Shown here one piece after another: positions 1-10,340 of a stretch of 64,000 nucleotides of DNA. Source of the DNA: Hypericum androsaemum. Lineage: Eukaryota; Streptophyta; Magnoliopsida; Malpighiales; Hypericaceae. The translations under genes were made by a program, and so were the position numbers. Below the pieces are notes generated by a model that did not search any database, was not told the DNA's origin, and saw nothing but the letters and a program-made list of their open reading frames with translations. The stretch covers positions 1,867,501 to 1,931,500 of the forward strand of contig OZ023187.1 in the NCBI GenBank assembly GCA_963995505.1. Direction: 5' to 3'. Each line of letters starts with the position of its first letter. Within the stretch, counting starts at the first letter, position 1.

Positions 1-2303
1 ATTTTGAGTTGAAAATTCTCTATCTTCATCCTCAATTCTCCCACTCGGAAGAAGTGATCCAGATGACTCTGGTTCATTTATCTCATAAAGGGTAAGGTCA
101 CTACTAACCTCTCCCAATTTTGGAAATTCATTCTCCAAAAAAATGACATCACGTGATTCAAATTCTGTTACATGTCCATTGTCCAGTTCACCCACGAACA
201 CGTACCCTTTAGATACCTCTGGGTATCTTATAAAGATACTTTTCTACCTCTCGGTCCTAATTTATCGAAAGTACTTGAGGTAGAATAGACATAGGATGCA
301 CACCCCCATGGCTTAAAATAGGATAAATCGGGCTTCCGATCTGTCCACATTTTGTAAGGAGTGGCTGTAAAAGACTTAGAGGGAACACGGTTTAGAACGT
401 ATGCGGCAGTCAGGAGCGCATCTCCATAGAATGATATAGGCAAACTTGCCTCTGCCATCATCGATCTAACCATATCAAGAAGGGTTCTATTCCTTCTTTC
501 AGCAACTCCATTTTGCTGGGGTGTATAAGGAATGGACAACTGATGTTCAATTCCTTTTTCAATGCATAGAGCTTTAAACTCATCAAAAAGATATTCACGG
601 CCACGATCAGTTCGTAAGGCCTTTATCTTTCTATCCTTCTGATTCTCAACAAAACTCATGTATGTCATGAAGCAGTTTAAGGCTTCAGACTTGTGAGAAA
701 TCAGGTATATCAGACTATATCTAGTATAGTCGTCAATAAAGGTGATGAAGTAATATGCTCCATGCCTTGCCCTCACGTTCATTGGACCACATATGTCAGA
801 ATGGACTAATTGTAGTGGAAATTTGGCTCTAGCCCCAGTACCGAAAAGTTTTCTAGTGCTTTTCCCTTCTAGACCGGATACGCAACTAGGTAATATAGAT
901 TTCTCTATATTGCCCAACAGTTCTGCCTTAGCTAGACGGTTTAAACGATCCTGACCGATATGGCCAAGTCTAGAATGCCATAGTTTAATATCATCCTCTG
1001 ATGAGTTTGAACTAGTGACAAAGGAAAAACTTTCAGAAGGATCAATATCCAGAATCAAAAAACCTTCCGATATATATCCAAGGCCAAAATAGGAATAATC
1101 CAAAAATAATCTAACAGTGTCGTTCTCAAATGACAACCGAAAACCTAAAGACATCAAGGCCGAAACTGAGATCAGGTTTCTTCGTATGTCTGGAGCAAAC
1201 AACACGTCATGTAAAAGAAGGGCACGACCACCACGAAGGTGTAATCTATAAGTGCCCAGGCCTTTCACATCCACGCATGAGTTGTTACCGATAAAAATAA
1301 TTTTTGCTCCAGCCGGCAACCGCCTGTACTCAACGAACGAACCATGGTCTCTAGCTATATGGTCTGTCGCTCCTGAATCAATCACCCACATAGAATGTGA
1401 TTCAGTTAGAAGGGTACAAGAGGATACATACAATGTACTCACACTTGAGTTTAGATGTACCTGCTTGGGCATTTTGCAATCTTTTGCAAAATGTCCCTTC
1501 TGTTGACAGTTAAAATATTTCAATTTTGAAATGTTAAACCGCTTGTTCTTTTTAGCCTTGGAGCCATCCAACTTGGTTCCATGGTTTTCAGCCTTTGGAG
1601 TTTGTTTACACTTACCCTTCCCTTTACCTTTCTTCTTTTTCCTACCACTCCCAGTCGAACAAATCGAATGGGCTTCAAGGTGGGATTTCATAGCTAGGAG
1701 GCGATCTTCCTCCGGCTCAAGGTGTCTGGCAACATCATCAAATGTTACCAAATGATCGGAATGGGTAAGATTCATCTTCATCTGTTCCCAACTTGGTGGT
1801 AGAGAACGGATGACAGCTTGAATCTGCTGCTCGTTGCTGAGTATGTGACCAGCCTCTGCCAGTTCACTGATCATATTGGACATCACTCTCAAGTGTTTCC
1901 TCATGGGAACCTCCGGACGCTTTTTAAAGGTGTCAAACCTTATGGTCAAAGCACGCAGCTTCGACACTGAAAGCTTTCCGAATTTCAGTTTGAGAGCATC
2001 CCATAACTCTTTCGCGTTGTCATGCACGCGAAATTGTCTGGTGATATCATCCATCATTGAACTCAACAAGATCAATCGAGCAGTAGTGTTTTTCCTCTTC
2101 CAAATAACATAAGCTTCCTTATCTCGCTTATGTTGAGCAGTTGTGCCTTCTTCAGGCTCATCCATTATGACATGTATGTGCTCCAGAACCTCTTGTTCCT
2201 CAAGCACATATTGGATTTTCATACTCCAATTGTCATAGTTTTCACCGTTGAGTTTTAACTCACGGTTTAGCTCAGCTATGATGGATCTAGAAGCGACTGA
2301 CAT
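1..2303 (-). pseudogene. Copia gag-protease-integrase polyprotein, frameshifted
   Basis: The start at 2303 opens with a UBN2-type gag (ELNRELKLNGENYDNWS). A CCHC knuckle follows at about residue 265; its first cysteine is tyrosine (YFNC...GHFAKDC). The protease has WVIDSGATDHI at about residue 310. The GAG-pre-integrase region has LWHSRLGH, but the second cysteine of its CxxC is glycine. The integrase core has DDYTRYS and GREY...PQQNGVAERRNR. The open frame stops at 228. A one-base loss in an A run near 236-241 shifts the frame; the new frame continues with RYPEVSKGYVFVGE and on to base 1. The polyprotein is therefore broken between integrase and reverse transcriptase. Confidence 0.9.
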
Positions 2304-2671
2304 CTCTATAGGGATTTTTAATATGAGAACATATTAGAAATTTGATTTGGCAATATGATTCAATTTACTAATCACTCATAACTTTTAACGATATGGAGTT
2401 CTTGATTAATCTCAAAATCGAAGTGGGTCACGGGCATGCTTCCCCTCACCATTCAAGTATTAATCTTAAACTTCAACCGTTTAAAGTTCATCGATAGTAA
2501 ATTCAAGTGGAAGCAATTAAACAAACATCTTTATTTAATTACATATTTGACACATGCATTTGTACATTCTGAGTGTGCTCACACAGCACAAAACCTCAGA
2601 CAACGTCTCAACCTATTGTATAAAAGTTCCCCAAAAATAACATATGTATATGGGGACAGTTAAACATATAA

Positions 2672-3273
2672 TCACACAGGGATCGGATGTCCAGGCGATC
2701 CGGTAGGAGAATCCAGATACATATCTGGATCCGGGTCCGGAGACGATCCGGTGGGCGCCGGGTACGAGGACGATCCGATAAGAAGTTCCAGGGTACTTTC
2801 TGGAACTGGAATTGAATCCATGATCCAGATGATCAGGAGCGGAGGAAAACTATAATAGTAATCCTTAGCGAAGTAGCGGTTCAAGATCAAACCGCTTCGC
2901 AGCTCCAGAACAGGAGAATGTGTCATTTCTCTGCGTAGACCCTTATCCTCAAGATAATGGATCAGACCATAGAGAGCATCTCTATGGTATTGAACTCGGG
3001 TGCCGAGAAGACACTCATATCTTCTCGAATTTTCATCGTGACCAGGAGGTCTCGAAACATAGAGGGCCAGTCCTCTCCATGATCGTAACCTCCGGTCCAG
3101 ATGCACTCTTGCATGTCCCGGTGAACAGCCTCAATGTGCTCAACGATGACATACATGTCATTCTTGGGCACACGCAGCGGTAAACGGCGCTTCAGAATCT
3201 TCTGTCGAAGTTCTGTTGCACAGAAGTTCAGATACCTGTCTCCAGTAGCCATCAAATCTTGCAACAATTGCAA
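2672..3273 (-). pseudogene. Extra open frame(s) in the Copia leader, upstream of gag
   Basis: Two overlapping minus-strand frames lie between the primer binding site and gag. One runs 3273-2962 (MQLLQDLMATGDRYLNF..., 103 aa). The other runs 3106-2672 (144 aa) and contains YHRDALYGLIHYLEDKG and ends in a Pro/Ser/Asp-rich tail. Each reads like protein on its own side of about 3000-3020, which suggests one ancestral leader ORF of roughly 190 residues broken by a frameshift. I recognise no domain. Additional ORFs are known in some plant LTR elements, but they are not standard for Copia in this position. Confidence 0.45.
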
Positions 3274-3289
3274 TTCAATTTCGGGTTAA

Positions 3290-4420
3290 TACTCATATTT
3301 TCCCAAAATAGGATTGAAAAACTCATTTTCCAATCTTTTGATGATCATACTATGGATCAATTTATGTGATTTTAGTTTAACTTTCACATATCTCAGAACT
3401 CGTTCCAAAATATTTTCTTTTTAAGTTTATTAAAATATAATTTTAATAAACCTAATTCACAAAAATTTTATCAATTTATTGGATTTTAATTGAATAAAAA
3501 CTGATTTTATCAAATTAAAAGAGAAAAAAACCCAATTTTTAAGTCCAATTTTGACTTAAGTCAAAATTGACCGTAAATCGGGTGGGTCGAACAAAGAAAC
3601 CAGGCCAATCCATCCGTTTTTTGATTTTCTTGACCCGGGTATAAATATTTTTGGGAAAAATCGTGAAAGTACGATTTTGCCCCTCGCATATTTTCCCCTT
3701 CTCTTCTCTCTCCCCGACTGCGAAGACGAAAACCGGCCGCCGCTCCTCTCCACGACCGCCGCGTAACGGCGGGGAACCAAGGGCCGAGACCGGTCGCAAT
3801 CGACTTGTCTCGGCCTCGCGATCACGGCCGTAGCGGCCTCGCGGGCCGTCGTCCAGCCGTTCTCTGCCGCGATCGTCTTCTCCGTTCCGCGTCTCTCCAC
3901 CGTCGTCGTCCTCGATCTCGCGATTTCGGTGACGTCGATCCACAAACGTGGTATCGGGACGTCGGGGAGAAGCCGGAGAATCGACTATCGTCGATCTACA
4001 ATGTCGAAATCGTCGGATTTCTGACGAAATCGACGGATTTTCGACGAAATCGACGGATTTTGATTTCGGGCGAAATCGCCCAAATTGCCCGATTAGGGTT
4101 TGTGTCGATTTGGGGATTTTTGGGAAAATTTCCAATTAATCCCCAAGTCTTCAGAAAATTGCACCGAGGTCCATGACACGCAGGTGCCACGTAAGCGGTC
4201 AACTTTTAGATTGGTACCTTAAGGTTTCGCGCGTGCGCAAATTTGCCCGCGTGGTTAGGCAAAATTTTATTTAGTTCCGCTGGTTCCAAATTAATTACAT
4301 TAAAGTCCAACAGATTATGATTTTTCATAAAATCACGATTAGTATGATTTTTAACTCAATAAATCACATAATTACTTGAATTAAAACATCATATTATCAT
4401 CAAAATATGGTTTCAACCAT
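3290..4420 (-). other. GC-rich, CpG-rich untranslated leader of the Copia element
   Basis: The stretch holds no recognisable protein. About 3700-4000 is unusually GC- and CpG-rich compared with the AT-rich flanks, and about 4020-4070 has a short tandem repeat of GACGAAATCGACGGATTTT type. Several open frames occur on both strands here, but they are low-complexity (Arg/Glu/Asp-rich) and overlap one another. I read it as retrotransposon 5' leader. Confidence 0.5.
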
Positions 4421-4432
4421 GCTCTGATACCA
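4421..4432 (-). other. Primer binding site (initiator tRNA-Met type)
   Basis: The minus strand reads TGGTATCAGAGC two bases after the LTR end. This is the standard plant Copia primer site complementary to the 3' end of initiator tRNA-Met. It fixes the LTR boundary and the element's orientation. Confidence 0.9.
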
Positions 4433-4434
4433 AT

Positions 4435-5016
4435 TGACGGTTTTGACTCGTAATTAACGAGTAATTACGTGTTAAACCCGTTTAATTAATAAACTAATTC
4501 GTTAATAATAAATCACTTACTTGTTGAAGTAAGAGGTCCACAGGCTCGGGTCCACAACTTCTTCGTGCTAGTTGAATTACGATCACGTTTGAACGGATTC
4601 GTAATTGTTTTTCACGAGATTTCCTTTATTGAAAATCTGATTAAAATTCTGGAACTGATCCGGAATTTTCCTTTCTTATTGAGTGGTTGTGGGAAAAGTT
4701 ACAAATTGGTCCAGCCAGATTTTTCCTTTTATAGGGAAATCCGGACAACCAAAATGTGCCACGTGGCATTTTGGGCCACACATACGCCACGTGGCGCCTC
4801 AGACCGCATGTCCGCCACGTGGCGCTTTGGACCACATGTCCGCCACGTGGGCTGCCACATGTGACGTCAGCACCACGTCACGTTGACATGGCGCTTGCGT
4901 GGCTTCGGGCCGGTCAACGCGGGTTGACCGGCCCATCCAACCCAACTTTTTGGGCCTAATGGGCCCGGGCCCAATTAGGCACAATAATAATTGCCTATTG
5001 GGCACAAGGTCCAACA
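4435..5016 (-). repeat. 5' LTR of the left Copia element
   Basis: It is bounded by TGTTGGACC at its start (right end, 5016) and ...CCGTCA at its end (left end, 4435), and is followed two bases later by the primer binding site. It is 582 bp long. The U3 part holds a tandem array of G-boxes. The partner LTR is outside the window, so the target duplication (possibly the five bases from 5017) cannot be confirmed. Confidence 0.85.
4755..4880 (-). promoter_or_regulatory. Four-copy 28-bp G-box array plus C-box in LTR U3
   Basis: CACGTG occurs at 4760, 4788, 4816 and 4844, exactly 28 bp apart, inside degenerate 28-bp tandem units that each contain GCCACGTGG. A palindromic TGACGTCA follows at 4862 and a further CACGTCA at about 4874. 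G-box and C-box motifs are binding sites for bHLH and bZIP factors in plants. Their position in U3 makes them the likely enhancer of this retrotransposon. The TPS-1 exon lies about 300 bp away on the other side. Confidence 0.7.
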
Positions 5017-5153
5017 GCATCTATACACAATATTTTAAAAAACAGACATGGGAGGCAACTTGAGTTTCTTCCGTTTCTCGGTCTAAAATAGTATTTTCGA
5101 AACCACAACACAATTTTTGACTTTGTTCGGAATTTTCGTGTGTATGTATGTAG

Positions 5154-5444
5154 TTCGAGCGAAAGAGAGACCATGTAGCTTCGGGAGTAGAATGTTATAT
5201 GGACCAATTCCATGTTCCAAAGGAAGAGGCAGTGAAGGTGCTAAGGGAAAAGGCAAGAAACACATGGAAAGACATCAATGAGGCTTGCCTGAAGCCGACA
5301 GAAGTTGCCATGCCTCTCCTGGACCGAGCTCTCAACTTTGCCAAGGCCACTGAGACATTCTACAAGGATGGAGATGGCTATACAGATAACCACCTCATCA
5401 AAGACCTTGTTGCTTCATTACTCAAGGATCCAATGCCGATATGA
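5154..5444 (+). pseudogene. TPS-1: orphan last exon of a TPS-a terpene synthase
   Basis: After a TAG acceptor, 291 bp encode FERKRDHVASGVECYMDQF...LLKDPMPI and a stop at 5442-5444. Length, phase 0 and sequence match exon 7 of TPS-3 and TPS-5. This is the C-terminal helical part of the class I synthase fold, completing the NSE/DTE metal site begun in exon 6. Exons 1-6 are not present upstream in the window; a Copia LTR ends 138 bp before it. The exon itself has no disabling change. It is either a fragment or the tail of a gene whose other exons lie beyond the 5-kb insertion. Confidence 0.9.
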
Positions 5445-6290
5445 TGTTTAGAGCCGAGTATTATCGGACTGCTCTTTTAATAATATATTTTTCAGGCGAA
5501 AAGTTTGAAGTCAAGATATGATTAAAAAATTTCAAATCTTTATAGTTTGGATCAACTACTTACGAATAAGTTGTCATTTGAGACTTTGGTAAAATTGAGA
5601 AAAACATATGGTACTAGTCTAGTAGGTGTGCTGTGACAGGAGTAAAAATTTTCATTTATGCGTGCATGTGCTTGTTTGTTTCGTGATGTTGTTTGTAATA
5701 TTTACTTTGAAATATGAATTTCTAGTAGCATGTCTTATGATTATAGTAAGAATTTTCATTTATGTGATTGCGTTCGTATTTTGGGATGATATTTGTGATT
5801 TTTACTCCTCCTTTGAATTTCTAATAGTCAGGTTATTAAATATATTGGCCGTGTAGTTTATGATTATGAAAATTATAAATCGTGACCGAACTATAGATCA
5901 ATTGTTACAGGCTTACAGCCACATTTCAAGAACTGCCAATTTAACTGTTAGCTTTAGCAATTTTTAAACCCGAGCCACTACCTTATTATTTTACAAAATT
6001 AATTTTTCTCACTAAGAAAAAATTTAAAATTAAATTTATAAAAAATTTAAAATTAACTTTATAAAAAAACCAGAAAAATGAAAATATAGGTTTGGAATGA
6101 TAGTCTAAAGTTGAAATAATTTTAAAAGATATTTTATATTTCAAGTTTCTGCTATTTCCCAGCTACCAAACGCGCAGTAGTCCTGAAAATATAGCTCCAT
6201 TCACTTGTCATGTAACCAGCACAATTTCATCCACGTGTACTTCTCTCTCCCGCCCACTTACAGTGCCGGTATAATATTTTTAATTGTTTT
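5445..6290 (+). repeat. TPS 3' flank; shared downstream blocks D and A
   Basis: No gene is seen. Block D (about 5876-6020, beginning AATCGTGACCGAACTATAG) recurs at 18376-18510. Block A (about 6150-6285, with GCTACCAAACGCGCAGTA and TCCACGTGTACTTCTCTCTC) recurs at 18690-18850 and 38400-38560. Both lie at similar distances after the TPS last exons, so the duplicated unit includes over 1 kb of 3' flank. Confidence 0.65.
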
Positions 6291-6728
6291 TAATTATAAC
6301 TGATAATTTTAAAATAATGTAATCTATACACTTTTTTCTGAAAGGGTAATTTATCCACTTTCAGTGATAAAAAATTTCATTAGTGGTAAATCGTGGTGAG
6401 ACCTGTCAGCTGTGATGATAATAGTCAACACATTATAGATCGTAGAGGTGGTCGAAAGAAGATGATAAATTTACAATAAACTATTAATATATAATTATGA
6501 TCGAATAAAATATGAAAATTCTGGCAAGATATTTATTAGTATATGTAATTAATCTAAAATACAGTACCGTCAGAAACTAGTAACAATATACCAACAATTA
6601 ATTAAACTACCACAAATATATTAGTTAATTAACACACTAATAAAGCCCATTACAACCGGTTGGATTGGGCCGAGCAGCACCAATCTGATAACTAAAAAGA
6701 GCGGCCTGGATCGCCTCTCCTTTTTTTG

Positions 6729-7371
6729 GAAAGTTTCACTTTGATATATGATATTTATAAGCTATTTCATTTTCGCACATTTTCATTTTTTCATGGCTAA
6801 ATTTTATTTTTGTACTGAAATTTTTTACATGATTTTATTTTCGTACATTTTAATTTTTTTGAGGTACGCCTAAACTTCATTTTGGTACTGAATTTTTTTT
6901 ACGCAATTTTATTTTCGTACATTTTAATTGTCGTTGAAGTCTTATTTCAACAGCACATCAAGTTTTTCAACGGCTAAATTACAACGCACATCAATTTTCA
7001 ACGATAAATCATCTCAACGGCAAAAATTTCAACAGCAAAAATCACAACGGCAAATCAGAGTTTTCAACAGAAAATTATCCCAACGACAAAATCATCCCAA
7101 TGAAAAAATCATCCCAACGGCAACATCATCTGAATGGCAAAATCATCCCAATGGCAATCGATTTTAAAAAGGCAAAGCTGTAATTCATGATTTTACCGTT
7201 GACAAACTTGATGTGCCATTGAAAAGTTCAATTTGCTGTTGAAAATTGATGTTCTATTGTGATTTTGCCATTGAAAAATTTGATGTGCTGTTGAAAAACT
7301 TGATTTGTCGTTGAAAATGCACGAAAATGAAATCGCATAAAATTATTAAGTACCAAAGTGAAAGTTTTATG
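6729..7371. mobile_element. Foldback-type element with short internal repeats
   Basis: Terminal segments GAAAGTTTCACTTTG (6729) and the inverted CAAAGTGAAAGTTT (about 7353-7367) bound a palindromic region. Its left arm is rich in CAACGGCAAAAATC-like units and its right arm in the complementary TTGCCGTTGAAAA-like units. Flanking CTTTTTTTG/CTTTTTTTT could be a 9-bp target duplication, but it is low-complexity. It has no coding capacity: open frames here are Asn/Gln/Ser-rich translations of the repeats. Confidence 0.55.
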
Positions 7372-7840
7372 CTTTTTTTTAAAATAAAAAAATCTGACAC
7401 GCTGGCAATGTGTCAGACGCGCGACCCCCCCGCAGTATGTGCTGCTTGCCCGCCGTTGCCAACACCCATTCCAGGGGCCATTACAATAATAGCACACATT
7501 CGTTATAGTGCCCATTAATTACCTGTACCAAAGAGTTATATTATTAGATTTGGAAAATCATAGAATTAACATATTTAGATGGTCGCTTTTGAAGAAAAAA
7601 ATCAGCCCCAATTTCATCACCTTCTTTGAAGCACTTTTTTGTCATGATAATTCAAAATAAATCATTTTCGACCTCTATTAGAGTTAGATCCTCTAATTGC
7701 ATTTAACTTGAATCTAACATTTTTTAAAAATGAATTAGAAAAATTTAATATTAAAATGCAAGAGAGGAAAACAGCACATTACTCGAGCTTGCTATCAAAG
7801 GATCATTATAATCCTATTACAATAAATCCAGTAAAAAAAA
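7372..7840. other. Intergenic, no gene seen
   Basis: AT-rich sequence with a short GC-rich patch (about 7400-7480). No reading frame, RNA gene or repeat structure I can name. Confidence 0.5.
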
Positions 7841-8120
7841 CCAAAACATGAAAGATCGCCTTACGTTCATATCGCGAGTATACAAAATCCGAAGGTTCCT
7901 GCACTTGACAGCCCAGCTACCAAGTGCCTCCCGCAGGAGCAACATTAAAGAGGCTCCAGCCACTCGTCATCAACGCAAACAACCACCAAGACACGCCTCC
8001 CTTAAAAAACAGCCATCAAGACCTCCACTCATGCCCCTCTTCTGCTTAAAAATCTATCGACTGTCGTTGCTAAATACCAGACTTCCACTAATCCTAAACC
8101 GTGGCAGTGATTGTAGTAAG
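7841..8120 (+). promoter_or_regulatory. TPS-2 ghost: terpene synthase promoter block P
   Basis: The stretch with GACAGCCCAGCTACCAAGTG (7908-7927) and CTTCTGCTTAAAAATCTATCG (about 8040) recurs at 11460-11690 just upstream of TPS-3. The TATA-proximal half is echoed at 26505-26580 (TPS-4), 41575-41640 (TPS-5) and 47985-48035 (TPS-6). Here it is followed by no exon 1. It is the promoter of a lost copy. The open frame across it has no terpene synthase similarity. Confidence 0.6.
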
Positions 8121-8315
8121 TGAAAAAAAATCGAAGTATTTATTTTTTATCTAGTGTCATTAGATTAAATGTCCATCAACTAACAATTTCTTGTTTTTTA
8201 TGGAATCCGAACAACCACTGCCGACGAGTTGAATAATTTTATTATGCTCGCAACATACGCAATTGATATCTTATAAAAAAAAGAAAAAGTACATTTTAGT
8301 AACTTATAAAAAAAA

Positions 8316-9506
8316 GAAAAATTACATTTTAGTATCATGTACATTTTCTAAATTAAGGCCATGTGGTTTAAAATTGTGTTTTAAAGTCCTGTGGTTTTTT
8401 TTTTGCTCGGACACGTCCCAGTCCTGAGCAGCTCGGGTAGTTGTCCGACCATTTGGCCGTCCACGTTGGCTCCACATCCTCCTAAACAGCGTCATTTTTT
8501 TCCCTACGTGGACAGTCCATTGAATAAGTCGTAGATGGCGTGGCATGTGGGACTAATTTGGTAATTTCCCCCCTCCATCTCACTTTCTTCTTCCTCCGTG
8601 CTCCTCTCTCTCCCCTTCATCCTCCTCTCCTCTCTCTCTCACTCTAACCAGGACAAGCAAGCACTCGCCCATCGCTGCAACAGGCAACCACAAACACACA
8701 TATAATAAAATATCTAACAATCAAACAGATATAACAACAACACCAGCAACTGCGAACATTAATTAATTGTGAACATGAATTAATTTTGACCTGGAATTAA
8801 ACACCAGCAACCGAATAATCGAAGAAAGTAATCGAGACGCCCGAGGACGGAGGATAGGGAGGGGAGTGGGAAAGTCCATAGCTTGGCGACATCATTGACG
8901 AGGAAGAGGCGGACAGTGGCCGGGATAACGTCGGCGAGGTAGATTCGCGCGTATTCGAGAGGCTGGTCGAGGGCGGTCCAGATTGAGGAGGAGATCTTGT
9001 TTCGGTTGGCGACAACGAGCGGTTGGGCATGTCAGAGACGTGGACGACACGACCTCGAAGGACTCTACGTGGATAGCGACGACCTCGGAGTGCAACCCGG
9101 CCTCCCTAATTCTCTCACCCATTGCTAGGCCTCCCACCAAGCTCGGCCTCCCATTGACAAGGTTTAGATATGAGTGTGAGAGAGGGGAGGAGGATGAGGG
9201 GGGAGAGAGAGAAGGACGAAGGAAGAAGAAAGTGAGAGGGAGGGGAAAAAATTATCAAATTAGTTCCATATGCCATGTCATCTACGACTTATTAAATGGA
9301 CCGGTCACGTAGAACAAAAAATGACACCGTTTAGGAGGATGTGGAGCCAACATGGACGGCCAAATGGCCGAGCAGCTACTCGGGCTGGCCAGACTGAGAC
9401 GTGTCTGAGTAGAAAAAATCACAGGGCCTAAATAAACAATTTTAAACTATATGGTCTTAATTTAGAAAACGTGAAACTACAAGGTACTAAAGTATATATA
9501 TTTTTT
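8316..9506. mobile_element. Mutator-like element E1 carrying a GATL fragment
   Basis: Terminal inverted repeats of about 330 bp (8321-8650 against 9170-9500) share features such as GTTGGCTCCACATCCTCC and its complement AGGAGGATGTGGAGCCAAC. The architecture equals elements E2-E8, several of which have clear 9-bp target duplications. At E1 itself I could not find a convincing duplication, and the left end is partly duplicated (about 8277-8316). There is no transposase, so it is non-autonomous. The centre carries host-derived coding sequence on the minus strand. Confidence 0.7.
8813..9018 (-). pseudogene. Captured GATL (GT8 glycosyltransferase) fragment inside E1
   Basis: One minus-strand frame reads ...NKISSSIWTALDQPLEYARIY, then LADVIPATVRLFLV and NDVAKLW. 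This follows the galacturonosyltransferase-like (GATL) family pattern ISSSIRxALxxPLNYARxYLADxLPxxVxRVIYLDSDxVVVDDVAKLW. The segment that should hold the catalytic LDSD (DxD) motif is missing between VRLF and NDVAKLW. About 68 residues remain, uninterrupted. The functional enzymes act in Golgi cell-wall polysaccharide synthesis; this piece cannot. It is a typical Pack-MULE cargo. Confidence 0.7.
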
Positions 9507-9589
9507 AAAATACACAAGTGATAAGTTATGGAATAAAGGCTCATCATTAATCAAGAAATGGTGAGATATTAGGTGTCAAATAACAAAGT

Positions 9590-9780
9590 CGCATCTACGG
9601 GATCATCAAAAATAGAGTTATTTATAGCAGGCCTACAATGTTTAATTTTCTCTCTGACTAAGTTTTATTAAATTTAATGTGATCGCTCGTCAAGTGGTAC
9701 AGTTGCCAATTTTAAATTTCAATCGGCATTGCTCGTCAAGTGATACAGTTGCCAATTTTAAATTACAATCGGCCGGGTCA
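9590..9780 (+). pseudogene. TPS-2 ghost: end of intron 3 and start of exon 4, with a 46-bp duplication
   Basis: TTTATAGCAGGCCTACAATG and the following CTCTCTGACTAAGTTTTATT parallel the end of TPS-3 intron 3 (14838-14890). The next bases GTCAAGTGGTACAGTTG correspond to the acceptor and first codons of exon 4 (GTCAGGTGGTACAATAG). The coding match stops after about four codons, where a unit containing GCTCGTCAAGTGGTACAGTT is tandemly duplicated (about 9683-9775). With block P at 7.9 kb this marks an extinct TPS copy largely replaced by E1. Confidence 0.6.
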
Positions 9781-10340
9781 ACGACGATGATTTTTTTAAC
9801 TTTTTTATTTTTAAGTTATGATTTGAATGTTTGTAAATTATAATTTTTGTAATAAAATTGTCTAATAGTTATAACTATTTAACATTTTAATATTAAAAAT
9901 AATATGTTCTAATTTAAAAATATATAGTCTAATTGGTGGCTCGAACGATTAAACCGATTGATCCGAAAATGGGAAAAATTCTGAGTCGATTATACAATAT
10001 ACTCATTCAACCTTTTTAAATAAAAAACCAATAAAATATTCTCTGTTTTCTCAGTTCTTCGTCAAACTAAAATTTTGGTCCATGATATTTTAAATAGGCT
10101 AAAAGGAAAAGATAGTTTGGTAAGAAAATTGAATTCATTTAAGAAGATTTTTAGTTCAAATTTTACGAGTGTAAATACATTAATAGGATAGTCATCTTAA
10201 ATATGATTCGACATTGTTTGAATCAAGATGATAGTGATTAAAAAGAAAATAGGCTAAGCAAACAAAGACGTTTTCATCGAATATAAGGAAATCACTTATG
10301 AAGAGATAATAGGATAAAATCTTATGTAATTTGGTTATTA
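9781..10340. other. Intergenic, no gene seen
   Basis: AT-rich sequence with no convincing frame, hairpin or repeat. It separates the TPS-2 ghost from a LINE remnant. Confidence 0.5.

Larger units (their letters stand above)
1..5016 (-). mobile_element. Ty1/Copia retrotransposon, 5' part, running off the left edge
   Basis: The element is read right to left: 5' LTR (4435-5016), primer binding site (4421-4432), a leader of about 2.1 kb, then gag-protease-integrase from 2303 to the window edge. The LTR begins TGTTGGA on the minus strand and ends in CA, as is typical of Copia. Reverse transcriptase, RNase H and the 3' LTR must lie left of base 1. It ends about 140 bp before the orphan last exon of TPS-1, so it probably landed in intron 6 of that gene. 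A frameshift near base 240 and a damaged zinc knuckle show it is not autonomous. Confidence 0.9.

Noticed and set aside
1252..2112. Plus-strand frames of 74-84 residues
   Set aside because: Antisense shadows of the Copia gag-pol frame, which has clear domains.
3539..4202. Overlapping open frames on both strands (up to 198 residues) in the GC-rich Copia leader
   Set aside because: Low-complexity, charged translations that overlap on both strands, explained by high GC and few stop codons; no domain.
7848..8123. 91-residue frame at the TPS-2 ghost
   Set aside because: The same DNA recurs upstream of other TPS genes as non-coding promoter; the frame is not conserved there.
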